Assembly (NCBI RefSeq): GCF_024341905.1
Contig: NZ_BQXY01000001.1
Coordinates: forward strand, 219,013-283,012
From: Clostridium folliculivorans
GTDB taxonomy: Bacteria; Bacillota; Clostridia; Clostridiales; Clostridiaceae
DNA length: 64,000 nucleotides
Direction: 5' to 3'
The notes beneath the pieces are model-generated. The model worked only from the letters and a program-made list of their open reading frames with translations, searched no databases and was not told where the DNA came from. The translations under genes and the position numbers were made by a program. Of the stretch, positions 29,259 to 37,926 are shown piece by piece; within the stretch, counting starts at the first letter, position 1; the number at the start of each line of letters is the position of its first letter.

Positions 29259-29849
29259 ATGTGGTCATATGAAGAAATTGATGAATATTTAAAACAAAAC
29301 CTTACGGAAAGCAGATATAAACACACAATGGGTGTTGTATATACTGCTGAATTGTTAGCAGAAAAAAATGGCGAATCTAAAGAAAGAGCGAGAATGGCTG
29401 CTTTAGTTCATGACTGTGCTAAGAATATGAAGATAAATGAACAATTTGAATTTTTAAAGTCTAGAAATATAGAGCTAGATGAAATTACAATCAATTCACC
29501 TCAAATACTTCACGGAATTGTTGGTTCAATTGTTGCAAAAGAAGTTATGGGAATTGCAGATGAAGAAATATTAAGTGCAGTAAAACATCATACCACAGGA
29601 AAAAAATCTATGACTCTATTAGAAGAGATAATATATATAGCGGATTATATTGAGCCTAATAGAAATTACAATGGTGTGGAAGAATTAAGACAGTTAACTT
29701 TTGACAACCTTGATGAAGGCGCTTTAAAAGGCTTTGATAACACTATAACTTATGTAATAAAACTAGGACAAATTGTACATCCATTAAGTATTGACGCACG
29801 TAATGATTTGTTAATAAAAATAAAAAACCAAAAGCATAGATTAGTATAA
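29259..29849 (+). CDS. yqeK: YqeK-type HD-domain hydrolase
   Basis: 196 residues. HD-domain metal ligands are visible: the first His in RYKHTMGVVYTAE, His-Asp in VHDCAKN, HGIVGS and HHTTGKKSM, with YIADYIEPNR near the end. YqeK homologues hydrolyse diadenosine tetraphosphate symmetrically; assignment by family and by position after nadD. GGGGG precedes ATG. Its last codons form the left arm of the terminator. Confidence 0.93.
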   Translation: MWSYEEIDEYLKQNLTESRYKHTMGVVYTAELLAEKNGESKERARMAALVHDCAKNMKINEQFEFLKSRNIELDEITINSPQILHGIVGSIVAKEVMGIADEEILSAVKHHTTGKKSMTLLEEIIYIADYIEPNRNYNGVEELRQLTFDNLDEGALKGFDNTITYVIKLGQIVHPLSIDARNDLLIKIKNQKHRLV

Positions 29850-29876
29850 TAACTAATCTATGCTTTTGGTTTTTTA
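29826..29876 (+). terminator. Terminator overlapping the end of yqeK
   Basis: A perfect 20-base arm 29826-29845 pairs with 29852-29871, followed by TTTTT. The stem uses the last coding bases of yqeK. Confidence 0.9.
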
Positions 29877-30070
29877 AGGTTATTGGTATATATATGCGAA
29901 ATTTAAGGTTGCAAATATTTTGTGATTAATTTACAATGGAAAAAGATGTAAAATAATTAGTTTTATAAAGATTAACTTGTTGAGATATAGGGCAAGCAGT
30001 TTTGGCAAGAATTAAGTATATGAGAACAAGTAGTTTTATAAAATATGCTGTCAGTTTAGAGGGGGAGAAG

Positions 30071-31297
30071 ATGAAACCAGAAAAATTAATCAATAGTAAA
30101 TTTAAAGCAAGTCTTTTAGGACTTTTAATATTGTTAATAATTATTTCATTTGGAACTGGTGCTTTTTTTTATAAGTACTTAGGGAAATTTAACAAAAATT
30201 ATGATGGTAAAGCTGTTGAAAAAGATGTCTCCTTACCGACAAATGTTTTGTTTCTTGGTATGGATATTGGAGATCCTAAGCAAAAGGATAATGACAGTAT
30301 AAAAAGAACTGACACAATAATGTTAGTTCATTTAGTTCCAAAAGAGAAAAAGGCATATATAGTGTCAATACCAAGAGATATGATGATAAAGATAAAGAAT
30401 TCTAGTCAAAAAATAAATGCAGCCTTTTCTATAGGAGGGGATAGCGCCATAAAACAGGCCGTGGAAGGTATTATGGATGTTCCTGTAGATTATCTAGTAA
30501 AATTGAATTATGAGGGTTTTAGGAGCTTTGTAGATGCTATTGGTGGGGTAGAGATGACTATAGATAGAAATATGTACTATGATGATGCAGCTCAAAATCT
30601 TCATATAAATTTTAAGAAGGGGCAAACAGTGCTTCTAGATGGCAAGAAAGCAGAAGAATTTTTCAGATGGAGAAAAAATAATGATGGAACTGGATTAGTC
30701 AACGGAGATTTAGATAGAATAGATAACCAGCATAAATTTATTGAAAAAGTAGTTGAAAAATGTACTTCAGTTGCTATCATACCAAAGTTGGGAAAGATAC
30801 TGGATGTGCTGCCTCAGTATATAGAAACTGATATACCTCCAAAAACCCTGCTAGCCTTAGGAAAAGAAGGAATGAGTCTCAAAAAAGAAAATGTAAAAAT
30901 GTATACTTTAAAAGGAGTTCCAAGAACAATAGATAACATATCCTATCTTATTTATGATAAGGAAGCTAATAGTGATATAATTGCCTTAATATCAGGTCAA
31001 AAGGTTACTGAGTCTAATGGTGATGTTCCTAAATCTTCTTTGAAGATAAAGATACTGAACGCAACAAAGGTCCAAGGACTTGCGTCAAAATACATGAAAG
31101 ACTTAGAAGCAAAAGGTTATAAAGATATAGAAATAGGTAATACAAAAGAGGTAAGTAAAAGTGAAGTTCAATTAAAAGATCAAAGCTTAAAAAATACAAT
31201 TTCTAGTGATATAAATATAAACAAATTTTCAACTTTAGGAAAAAATGATGAAAACTTTGATATAATCATTATATTAGGTAAAGATTATAAAAACTAG
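30071..31297 (+). CDS. LytR-CpsA-Psr family cell-wall glycopolymer ligase
   Basis: About 408 residues: short cytoplasmic start, one transmembrane helix (about 15-38), LCP catalytic domain (about 60-270; TDTIMLVHLVPKEKKAYIVSIPRDM, and later RIDNQHKFIEKV), and a C-terminal LytR_C domain (about 325-405; KIKILNATKVQGLASKYMKDL). LCP enzymes transfer teichoic acid or other glycopolymers to peptidoglycan. The reading frame is open to a TTG at 30002, but ATG 30071 follows GGGGGAG and gives a normal N-terminus. The ribosomal silencing factor gene rsfS, often next in this order, is not seen here. Confidence 0.88.
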   Translation: MKPEKLINSKFKASLLGLLILLIIISFGTGAFFYKYLGKFNKNYDGKAVEKDVSLPTNVLFLGMDIGDPKQKDNDSIKRTDTIMLVHLVPKEKKAYIVSIPRDMMIKIKNSSQKINAAFSIGGDSAIKQAVEGIMDVPVDYLVKLNYEGFRSFVDAIGGVEMTIDRNMYYDDAAQNLHINFKKGQTVLLDGKKAEEFFRWRKNNDGTGLVNGDLDRIDNQHKFIEKVVEKCTSVAIIPKLGKILDVLPQYIETDIPPKTLLALGKEGMSLKKENVKMYTLKGVPRTIDNISYLIYDKEANSDIIALISGQKVTESNGDVPKSSLKIKILNATKVQGLASKYMKDLEAKGYKDIEIGNTKEVSKSEVQLKDQSLKNTISSDININKFSTLGKNDENFDIIIILGKDYKN

Positions 31298-31310
31298 AGG
31301 AGGATCAGAA

Positions 31311-31691
31311 ATGAAAAATATAATTTCTACAGAAAACGCGCCAAAAGCAATAGGACCATATAGTCAAGGGATAAGTATAGAAAAGCTTGTTTTTACATCA
31401 GGACAAATACCACTTGATCCAGCTACCGGTGAGCTTATTACCGAAATTAAAGCAGCGACTAAAAGATCAATGCTAAATGTCAAAGCAATACTAGAGCAGG
31501 CAGGAAGCTCTCTAGATAATATAATAAAAGCAACAATTTTTTTGAAAAATATCGATGACTTTAATTCAGTTAATGAAGTTTACGGAGAATTTTTCAAAGA
31601 AAATCCTCCAGCAAGAAGCTGTGTTGAGGTTAGCAGATTACCTAAAGATGCCGTTATAGAGATAGAGGTTATAGCTTTTAAAAATAGATAG
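31311..31691 (+). CDS. ridA: RidA family enamine/imine deaminase
   Basis: 126 residues, standard RidA length. It hydrolyses reactive enamine/imine intermediates from PLP enzymes. Signature segments are APKAIGPYSQGI, SGQIPLDP and the active-site Arg in NPPARSCVEVSRLPKDAVIEIEVIAF. AGGAGG precedes the start. It lies 13 bases after the LCP gene and 9 before the pseudouridine synthase, so it is probably in the same transcript. Confidence 0.95.
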   Translation: MKNIISTENAPKAIGPYSQGISIEKLVFTSGQIPLDPATGELITEIKAATKRSMLNVKAILEQAGSSLDNIIKATIFLKNIDDFNSVNEVYGEFFKENPPARSCVEVSRLPKDAVIEIEVIAFKNR

Positions 31692-31700
31692 GAGAACTAT

Positions 31701-32657
31701 ATGAGCTACATAAGAGAAGTAGTTCCCAAAGAATATGAGGGAAGAAAAATAAGAGATTTTCTTAAAGAAAAGTTAGGATTATCTACTAGACTTGTAAGAG
31801 GAGCAGCTATTGACGGAAGAATTAAAGCAAATAATATAGTTGTTAAAATGAACTACGTATTGAAATTCAATGATAACATAGAGGTTAATGTTTCGAAAAA
31901 TGAAAGTCAGAATATAGAACCAGAAAAAATGAATTTAAAGATAGTATATGAAGACGAAGATATTATAGTAATAAACAAAGATCCTTTTATGGTAGTTCAT
32001 CCAACAAAAAGTCATCAGTCTGGTACTTTAGCAAATGGTGTAATAAATTATTTTAATGAAACTAATCAAAATTGTATAGTTAGATTAGTAAGTAGATTGG
32101 ACATGAATACTTCTGGATTGATAATAATAGCAAAAAATCAATATGCTCATATGGCTTTATCAAAACAAAATGCAATGGATAAAGATAAAGAAGGAAATAT
32201 AAAAGGACATAGCAGGGATACTATAGAAATTGAAAAGAGATATATTGCTGTAGTACATGGAAATCTAGAATCTACAGAAGGAACTCTAGATCTTCCGATA
32301 CATAGACCAGGGCCAGAGTCTATAAAAAGAATTGTTGATGAGCAAGGACAAAGAAGCATAACTCATTATAAGGTAATAGAAAGGCTAAATGGAGCTGATG
32401 TAGTAGAGTGTAGTCTTGAGACTGGTAGAACTCATCAAATAAGAGTGCATTTAAGTCATATTGGGCATCCGATTTTCGGTGATACCTTATACGGTAGTGA
32501 AGATGATGAGGAATATATAAAAAGGCAGGCATTACATGCATATAGATTAGATTTTCAAAGTCCAAGAAGTAAAAAGTCCTTATCCCTTAGGGCTGATCTA
32601 CCAGAAGATATGAAGAAACTTATTGATAGTATGAGTATTAAAGATAATGATAAATAG
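31701..32657 (+). CDS. RluA-family pseudouridine synthase
   Basis: 318 residues: N-terminal S4-like RNA-binding domain (about 12-75) and a RluA/RluD catalytic domain. The catalytic Asp is in VSRLDMNTSGLIIIAK (usual HRLDxxTSG, with His replaced by Ser), and the conserved ETGRTHQIRVHLSHIGHPIFGD follows. It isomerises uridine in 23S rRNA or tRNA; the exact target is not readable. It closes a run LCP-ridA-rluA ending in a bidirectional terminator. Confidence 0.9.
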   Translation: MSYIREVVPKEYEGRKIRDFLKEKLGLSTRLVRGAAIDGRIKANNIVVKMNYVLKFNDNIEVNVSKNESQNIEPEKMNLKIVYEDEDIIVINKDPFMVVHPTKSHQSGTLANGVINYFNETNQNCIVRLVSRLDMNTSGLIIIAKNQYAHMALSKQNAMDKDKEGNIKGHSRDTIEIEKRYIAVVHGNLESTEGTLDLPIHRPGPESIKRIVDEQGQRSITHYKVIERLNGADVVECSLETGRTHQIRVHLSHIGHPIFGDTLYGSEDDEEYIKRQALHAYRLDFQSPRSKKSLSLRADLPEDMKKLIDSMSIKDNDK

Positions 32658-32692
32658 AAATACCACCTTGTGTTTTTACAAGGTGGTATTTT
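32658..32692. terminator. Bidirectional terminator between rluA-type gene and dacF
   Basis: AATACCACCTTGT (from 32659) pairs with ACAAGGTGGTATT, flanked by A-rich and T-rich sequence. Confidence 0.85.
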
Positions 32693-32712
32693 ATATATAA
32701 TTTACATTTTCA

Positions 32713-34014
32713 TTATTGAGCTATATTATTGTATTTCTGTCTTATTGTGGATTGCTTTTTCTTAAAGTTTAAATATTTTCTTAAGGTTATAAAAAATATA
32801 GAAACAACAGCTATCGAAAGTGCTAATACAAAAGGTTTTATATTTTTATAAGCAGTAGATGAGGGTAGAAGTCCTTTATATTCTCGGTCTATGTTTGAAG
32901 CTAGTTTTAAACCACATAGATCTTTTCCTTTTACAGTAACAGTAGAATCTAAAATCTCATCGCCTTGCTTAAAAGAAGCTTTTTCTAAATTAGCATTTTT
33001 TACCTGTAGCTTAGGTGCTAGATAGGTTTTTATATCTGCTTCTGAAATATTTGGCTTATAATCGTTTTTGTTTACTAAATAATAAACGTCTTTTGTGGCT
33101 ACAAGCGGTATATTAAGAGATTTAGTTACATTGTAGTTTGCAACTTCATCACCTTTACTGTAAAGCTTTATAGGTTCATAATTATTGAACCCATAATCAA
33201 ATAACTTTATTGCATCTGGAAAATAATTTTGCTTACTTTGAGAGTATAGCATTGATACGATTAATACGTGTCCATCTTTTTCAGCAGCACCTGTAAATGT
33301 ATGCTTTGATAAAGTAGTATACCCAGTTTTTCCAGCTAATGCATATTTATATTCAAAATGAGAGTTCTTCCTAATAAGTTCATCCTTTGTAGATACCCAC
33401 TTCTCATTTCCATCTAAATTACTTGGTGGAAATTTATAAACTTGAGTTCTGCATATCTTGACAAAAGTAGGGTTCTTTATAGCTTCTTTAAGCATTAATG
33501 ATAAATCATGAGCAGTGGTTAAGTGTCCAGGCTCGTATAAACCACTAGGATTAACAAAATTTGTATTAGTTGCTCCTAAGGCTTTTGCTCTTTCATTCAT
33601 CATTTTAACGAAGTTATCCATGGACCCACCTACATGTTCTGCTAGAGCTTCTGCACAATCATTAGCAGATTCAAGTAGCAATCCATGTAAAAGATCATTA
33701 ACTGTGTATATTTCGCCTTCTTTTAATCCTATGGAAGTTCCTTCAGCTGTAGGTGGTACTTTGCTTATGGTAACCTTATCATCTAGTTTTGCTTTTTCTA
33801 ATGTAAGAAGTGCAGTCATCACCTTTGTGGTAGAAGCCGGCGCCATAGGTTTATTTTCATTTTTTCCATATATAATTTCACCAGTATTTACATCCATCAA
33901 TACTGCAGCTTCAGACTCTACGTCTGGTGGTGTGGTAGCTGCCTTTGCATTTATGTTTCCTGACATGAGCAGGCATAACGAAAATATAGTAAAAAAACTA
34001 AATATCTTTTTCAT
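32713..34014 (-). CDS. dacF: D-alanyl-D-alanine carboxypeptidase (DacF/PBP5 type)
   Basis: 433 residues. Signal peptide (cleavage near residue 26, AKA/AT), then the class C low-molecular-weight PBP catalytic domain with Ser61-Thr-Thr-Lys64, Ser116-Ala-Asn118 and Lys229-Thr-Gly231. A PBP5-like beta domain (about 290-380) and a C-terminal transmembrane segment (about 392-412) complete it. It removes the terminal D-Ala of peptidoglycan pentapeptides; DacF homologues act in vegetative cells or the forespore. It converges with the RluA-type gene. Confidence 0.92.
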   Translation of the reverse strand: MKKIFSFFTIFSLCLLMSGNINAKAATTPPDVESEAAVLMDVNTGEIIYGKNENKPMAPASTTKVMTALLTLEKAKLDDKVTISKVPPTAEGTSIGLKEGEIYTVNDLLHGLLLESANDCAEALAEHVGGSMDNFVKMMNERAKALGATNTNFVNPSGLYEPGHLTTAHDLSLMLKEAIKNPTFVKICRTQVYKFPPSNLDGNEKWVSTKDELIRKNSHFEYKYALAGKTGYTTLSKHTFTGAAEKDGHVLIVSMLYSQSKQNYFPDAIKLFDYGFNNYEPIKLYSKGDEVANYNVTKSLNIPLVATKDVYYLVNKNDYKPNISEADIKTYLAPKLQVKNANLEKASFKQGDEILDSTVTVKGKDLCGLKLASNIDREYKGLLPSSTAYKNIKPFVLALSIAVVSIFFITLRKYLNFKKKQSTIRQKYNNIAQ

Positions 34015-34162
34015 ATGTGTCCCCCATATATGTATTTAACAAACATTAGTATATCAAATATATACAAATTCTGCTATATATTTTTGATTATATGTCAATA
34101 ATTATAAAAGTATCGTCAATAAAGATATGTTGTTACTATTTTAGAGCAGAGGTGATAATTCA

Positions 34163-34831
34163 ATGAAGAAAAAGGAAAAACTTGTTGGATCACTGATTAT
34201 ATTTGTGGTCTTAATTATATTTTTAACTATAGGATATTTTAACACAACCAAAAGGAATTTAACACAGAAAGATATGGAAGATATGTTTGTTGAAGTTAAT
34301 AAGAGCGATGCTAAACAAACTAGTGTAGATAAATCAGATAAAAAGGAAGTAAATAATACAAGTAGTACAAATAATAAAAAAGTCATAGTAGAAATAAAAG
34401 GCGAAGTAAAAAAACCAGATGTATATTACTTAGATGAAGGGAGCATAGTTAAAGATCTCATTCAGCAAGCTGGAGGACTAACTGAAAAGGCTGATATAAC
34501 ACCGGTAAATCAAGCGAAAAAACTTGTTAATAATGAGTGTATTATTATAAATAATAAGGATCAAATAAATGCTAATGTAGTAAGTAAAAACATAAATAAA
34601 GAGGTTAGTGTTTCAGCTGGTGCAGATGAGTCTAACAGTATAATTAATATTAATACTGCTTCAAAGGAGGAATTAGACAAGATTCCAGGAATAGGTGCTG
34701 TTACTGCTGAAAAAATTATAGAATACAGAGAGAAGAATAGCGGATTTAAAAATATTGAAGATATAAAGAAAGTAGATAGAATAGGAGATAAGATGTTTGA
34801 AAAGATAAAAGATAGAATATCAGTTAATTAG
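34163..34831 (+). CDS. comEA: ComEA-family DNA-binding protein
   Basis: 222 residues: N-terminal membrane anchor (about 8-28), polar linker, a SLBB-like domain (about 72-130, VIVEIKGEVKKPDVYYL...IQQAGGL), and a C-terminal helix-hairpin-helix domain (ININTASKEELDKIPGIGAVTAEKIIEYR). ComEA captures double-stranded DNA outside the membrane in natural transformation. No comEC is in the window, so competence itself is not shown. Start follows an AGAGGTG site. Confidence 0.9.
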   Translation: MKKKEKLVGSLIIFVVLIIFLTIGYFNTTKRNLTQKDMEDMFVEVNKSDAKQTSVDKSDKKEVNNTSSTNNKKVIVEIKGEVKKPDVYYLDEGSIVKDLIQQAGGLTEKADITPVNQAKKLVNNECIIINNKDQINANVVSKNINKEVSVSAGADESNSIININTASKEELDKIPGIGAVTAEKIIEYREKNSGFKNIEDIKKVDRIGDKMFEKIKDRISVN

Positions 34832-34902
34832 AGAAAAGTTATAGATTTCGGATTAAGCTAGTAAATATTTAAACTTAGTAAAGTTACAAAAAGCTATATT
34901 AT

Positions 34903-34999
34903 GGATGCACCACTACATATTAAAATTTATATTTTTAAATTCTCTCACTAGAACCCGTGAGAGTTTAAAAAATAGATTTATGTTTTAACTTGTACATCT
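34903..34999. repeat. Family A palindromic element (third copy)
   Basis: Shares the ATTTTTAAAT-TCTCTCAC / GTGAGAGTTTAAAAA-TAGATT core with 16721-16818. The left end GATGCACCACTACATA is kept and the right end (TTGTACATCT) has decayed. It lies between comEA and the DUF350 gene. Confidence 0.7.
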
Positions 35000-35073
35000 T
35001 TATATAAAAATCTTTACTATAGCATCCTATTATATGGTAAAATATTAGTAGTATATATTAAGGAGGGGTTATT

Positions 35074-35277
35074 GTGGAGGTTTTGGCCAATCTTGGATTA
35101 AGTTTATTATTTGGACTATTGGGAATAGTTATTATGGGAATAGGTTATTTAGTATTTGACAAGTTGATACCTGCAGATTTTAATAAGGAATTAGAAAATA
35201 AAAATACTGCAGTAGCTATAGTTATTGCTGGAATGTTAATAGGTGTAGCGATAATAGTATCTAAGGTAATAGCATAA
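35074..35277 (+). CDS. DUF350 small membrane protein
   Basis: 67 residues with two transmembrane helices (about 8-31 and 45-65), separated by DKLIPADFNKELENKNTA, the typical DUF350 linker. The start is GTG after AAGGAGGGG. No function is known for the family beyond its membrane location. It is a single gene with a double-hairpin terminator. Confidence 0.8.
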   Translation: MEVLANLGLSLLFGLLGIVIMGIGYLVFDKLIPADFNKELENKNTAVAIVIAGMLIGVAIIVSKVIA

Positions 35278-35280
35278 AAA

Positions 35281-35365
35281 TAGAGGAAACATTTAAGTCT
35301 AAATATTAAACATTTGTGGGTTGTAACAAATGTTAATAGAGCTTATTAATGTTTCCTCTTTATTT
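35281..35365 (+). terminator. Double hairpin terminator after DUF350 gene
   Basis: AGAGGAAACATT (35282-35293) pairs with AATGTTTCCTCT (35349-35360), with an inner hairpin AACATTTG/CAAATGTT (about 35309-35333), then T-rich sequence. Confidence 0.65.
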
Positions 35366-35448
35366 CTATATAAGAAAATATAAAGTTTTCAGGCTAGTTA
35401 AGCCTAAATACTTCAATAGTCTTAGAATCTGATTATAGCTATAATCTA

Positions 35449-36093
35449 TTAAAATTCTAATATAGTTAAATCAGCATCTTTAAGATTAGGAACAACCTTT
35501 GTAGCTTTTCCTAAGGTTTCAACGGAACCAATGCCTATAGATCTCATACCAGCTCTTATAGCAGCTTCTATGCCTGCTTCAGCATCTTCGAAAACAACAC
35601 AATCTTTAGGATCTAAATCTAATTCCTTTGCAGCTAGTAAAAATACTTCAGGATCAGGTTTAGCTTCAGAAACCTTGTTTCCATCGATTATAGCATCAAA
35701 GTATTTTGTTAATTCTAGATTGTCCAATATCATCATAGAATTCTTTGAAGCAGAGCCTAAAGAAACCTTTATACCTTCACATCTTATTGTTTGTAAGAAG
35801 GTTTCAACTCCAGGCAAAATTTCATTTTTATTCATTCTAGATATGTATTCTACATACCATTCATTCTTTTTTGCAGCTAAAGCTAATTTCTGATCTTCAC
35901 TTAAGGTAACATTACCTATAGAAAGAAGAATTTCTAAGGAAGCCATTCTGCTAACACCTTTTAATCTTTCGTTATCTTTTTCAGTGAAGTCAAATCCTAA
36001 TTCATTAGCTAGTCTTTTCCAAGCCAAATAGTGGTATTTAGCAGTGTCAACTATTACTCCATCTAAATCAAAAATACAACCTTTTACGTGCAT
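35449..36093 (-). CDS. pgmB: Beta-phosphoglucomutase
   Basis: 214-residue HAD-family enzyme interconverting beta-glucose 1-phosphate and glucose 6-phosphate. The nucleophile Asp is in FDLDGVIVDTAKYHYLAW, the cap-domain LKGVSR motif typical of beta-PGM follows, and motif II Ser/Thr is in SLGSASKNS with EDAEAGIEAA for Mg binding. It supplies the step needed after inverting GH65 phosphorolysis; the GH65 gene lies 3.5 kb away. A LacI-type site lies between its -10 box (36131-36136, minus strand) and start codon. Confidence 0.93.
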   Translation of the reverse strand: MHVKGCIFDLDGVIVDTAKYHYLAWKRLANELGFDFTEKDNERLKGVSRMASLEILLSIGNVTLSEDQKLALAAKKNEWYVEYISRMNKNEILPGVETFLQTIRCEGIKVSLGSASKNSMMILDNLELTKYFDAIIDGNKVSEAKPDPEVFLLAAKELDLDPKDCVVFEDAEAGIEAAIRAGMRSIGIGSVETLGKATKVVPNLKDADLTILEF

Positions 36094-36553
36094 AAATAAT
36101 TACCCCCATAACATTTAAACGTTTTACCTAATTATAAAATATCATAATACATTTTTCTATCTTTATTGATGTATTAGTATAAAGATTAGAAAAGTATATA
36201 AAAAACTTTATAAAACTTTGTATTTATTATAGAGAAAAAAATATAGGATTTAGTTTTATTTGTGCAATCGGTTGAAATATAAAAATAGCGTTTAAAATTA
36301 TAAGTCTAAAATTGTATTTTAACGTGAACAATTCTCGCTTTTTATCGTTATTGGTAGTATAATTGATAGTATGCTCTTATATTTCATCATAAATTGATAT
36401 GAAATATAAGATTATTACTTTGAATTGAAATTTTAATATCTTGATAGTGAGTATTTAATCGATTACTTACCAATAAATAGAGTAATGAGATTGACGGTTT
36501 TTATAAGATATATAGGTGTAAAGAGTGGAATTTTTATTAGGGGGTATATTATA
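36094..36553. promoter_or_regulatory. Divergent pgmB/lacI control region with three LacI-type sites
   Basis: Three palindromes centred on CG lie here: AAACGTTT within TTTAAACGTTTTA (36114-36126), TGCAATCGGTTGAA (36263-36276), and TAATCGATTA (36456-36465, perfect). They share the CG-centred half-site style of LacI/MalR operators and resemble the site upstream of the GH65 gene. A TATAAT at 36358-36363 may serve the regulator. Confidence 0.55.
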
Positions 36554-37555
36554 GTGAATGTAACAATAAAGGATGTAGCAAGAGAGGCAAACGTTTCACC
36601 ATCAACTGTTTCAAGAGTTCTGGCTGGAAATCCTAGAATAAGTGATGAGACTAAAGAGAAAGTAATGGAAACAGTTAAGAGGCTTAATTATCATCCTAAT
36701 GTGATAGCAAGAAGCTTAGCAAATAATGTTACCAAAATTTTAGGACTTATATTACCAAGTGGAGAAGAAGATTTATTTAGAAACCCTTTCTTCATTCAAG
36801 TTATGACAGGAATAAGTATATATGCTCAAAAGATGGGGTATTCAATAGTTTATACATTTAGCAAGAATGAAGAAGAAGAAATAGCTTTTTTATCTAACTA
36901 TATAAATAGTAAAATGGTCGATGGTATGTTATTACTTACTACAAGAACAGAAGATAAGTGCGTAGAGTACTTAAACGAAAGACAATTCCCTTTTGTAATA
37001 GTAGGTAGACCAGAAATTTCAGCAGATATATTATGGGTAGATAATGATAATAGAAGAGCCATGTATGATGTTACCAAAAGCCTTATTGATAAAGGCCATG
37101 ATGATATAGCCTTTATTGGAGGGCCTTCTGAGAGGACCATGTCTAAGGATAGACTTAGTGGTTATAAAGATGCCTTAGTAGAAGCTAACATTAGTATTGA
37201 TGAAAAATTAATTCTTCAGATGGATGACTTTATTGAGACTGAGGGGTATGAGGCTTGTTCTTCTATACTTGAGTATAGAAAGCCTAGTGCAATAGTGACT
37301 ACAGATGATTTGTTAGCTTTTGGTGTTTCGAAGAAGCTTAAGGAAGAAAAAATAAAGGATGTATGGCTTGTAGGTTTCAACAATATACCTTTATCAGAAT
37401 ATCAAAATCCACCATTATCAACAGTAGATATCAATGCTAAGAAGTTAGGGTATTACGCTACAAAACTGTTAATTGATAGACTACAGCAGAAGGAACAAGA
37501 ACTAGATCATTATATTATAGAAACTAAGTTTATCGAAAGAGAATCAACTAAATAG
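36554..37555 (+). CDS. LacI-family transcriptional regulator (probable maltose regulator)
   Basis: 333 residues. N-terminal LacI helix-turn-helix and hinge (VTIKDVAREANVSPSTVSRVLAG), then the periplasmic-binding-protein-like sensor domain (GLILPSGEEDLF, ending in DINAKKLGYYATKLLIDRL). The frame is open from 36485, but GTG 36554 lies nine bases after AGGGGG and gives the canonical VNVTIKDVA start. It is flanked by maltose-type genes and its own region carries CG-centred palindromes, so it probably represses pgmB and the GH65-glgP operon and itself, being relieved by maltose. Effector is inference. Confidence 0.88.
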   Translation: MNVTIKDVAREANVSPSTVSRVLAGNPRISDETKEKVMETVKRLNYHPNVIARSLANNVTKILGLILPSGEEDLFRNPFFIQVMTGISIYAQKMGYSIVYTFSKNEEEEIAFLSNYINSKMVDGMLLLTTRTEDKCVEYLNERQFPFVIVGRPEISADILWVDNDNRRAMYDVTKSLIDKGHDDIAFIGGPSERTMSKDRLSGYKDALVEANISIDEKLILQMDDFIETEGYEACSSILEYRKPSAIVTTDDLLAFGVSKKLKEEKIKDVWLVGFNNIPLSEYQNPPLSTVDINAKKLGYYATKLLIDRLQQKEQELDHYIIETKFIERESTK

Positions 37556-37593
37556 GTTTAACAGGGATAAAAAATTATATATCTTAATTTACA

Positions 37594-37634
37594 GTAAAAA
37601 CTCACTGAAACGATTTTTTCAGTGAGTTTTTTAC
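37594..37634 (+). terminator. Terminator after the lacI-type gene
   Basis: AAAACTCACTGAA pairs with TTCAGTGAGTTTT, then T residues. Confidence 0.85.
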
Positions 37635-37778
37635 GCATTTGAATTTTCGGATGAATATGAGGGAACTTACAGGGAATAAGTTCTATCTTATACTGATTGG
37701 CCTAGGAATCAATTCAAGTCAATTGAAATTATTAGATTGACCGTAATAAAAAGATTATAATTTCTTATACAAAAACAA

Positions 37779-37920
37779 AGGGAGTGCCAAAGAGCACTCC
37801 CTAATATTGTGTTAATGATATAATAAACATTAAGTTAGATGATATTATAGATTTCAAGACTTTACAACATTAATAATTCTTAATTAATTGAAATTATTAA
37901 TGTTGTAGGGTTGTAAGTCT
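37779..37920 (-). terminator. Hairpins ending the GH65-glgP operon
   Basis: TACAACATTAATAATT and its complement (about 37862-37905), nested in GACTT/AAGTC, form a long stem just after the glgP stop on the minus strand. A second hairpin GGGAGTGC/GCACTCCC (37779-37801) lies beyond it. The gap 37635-37926 holds no gene. Confidence 0.65.
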
Positions 37921-37926
37921 TTTATA

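Noticed and set aside
33515-34039. 174-codon plus-strand frame opposite dacF
   Set aside because: Shadow of a well-supported carboxypeptidase gene.
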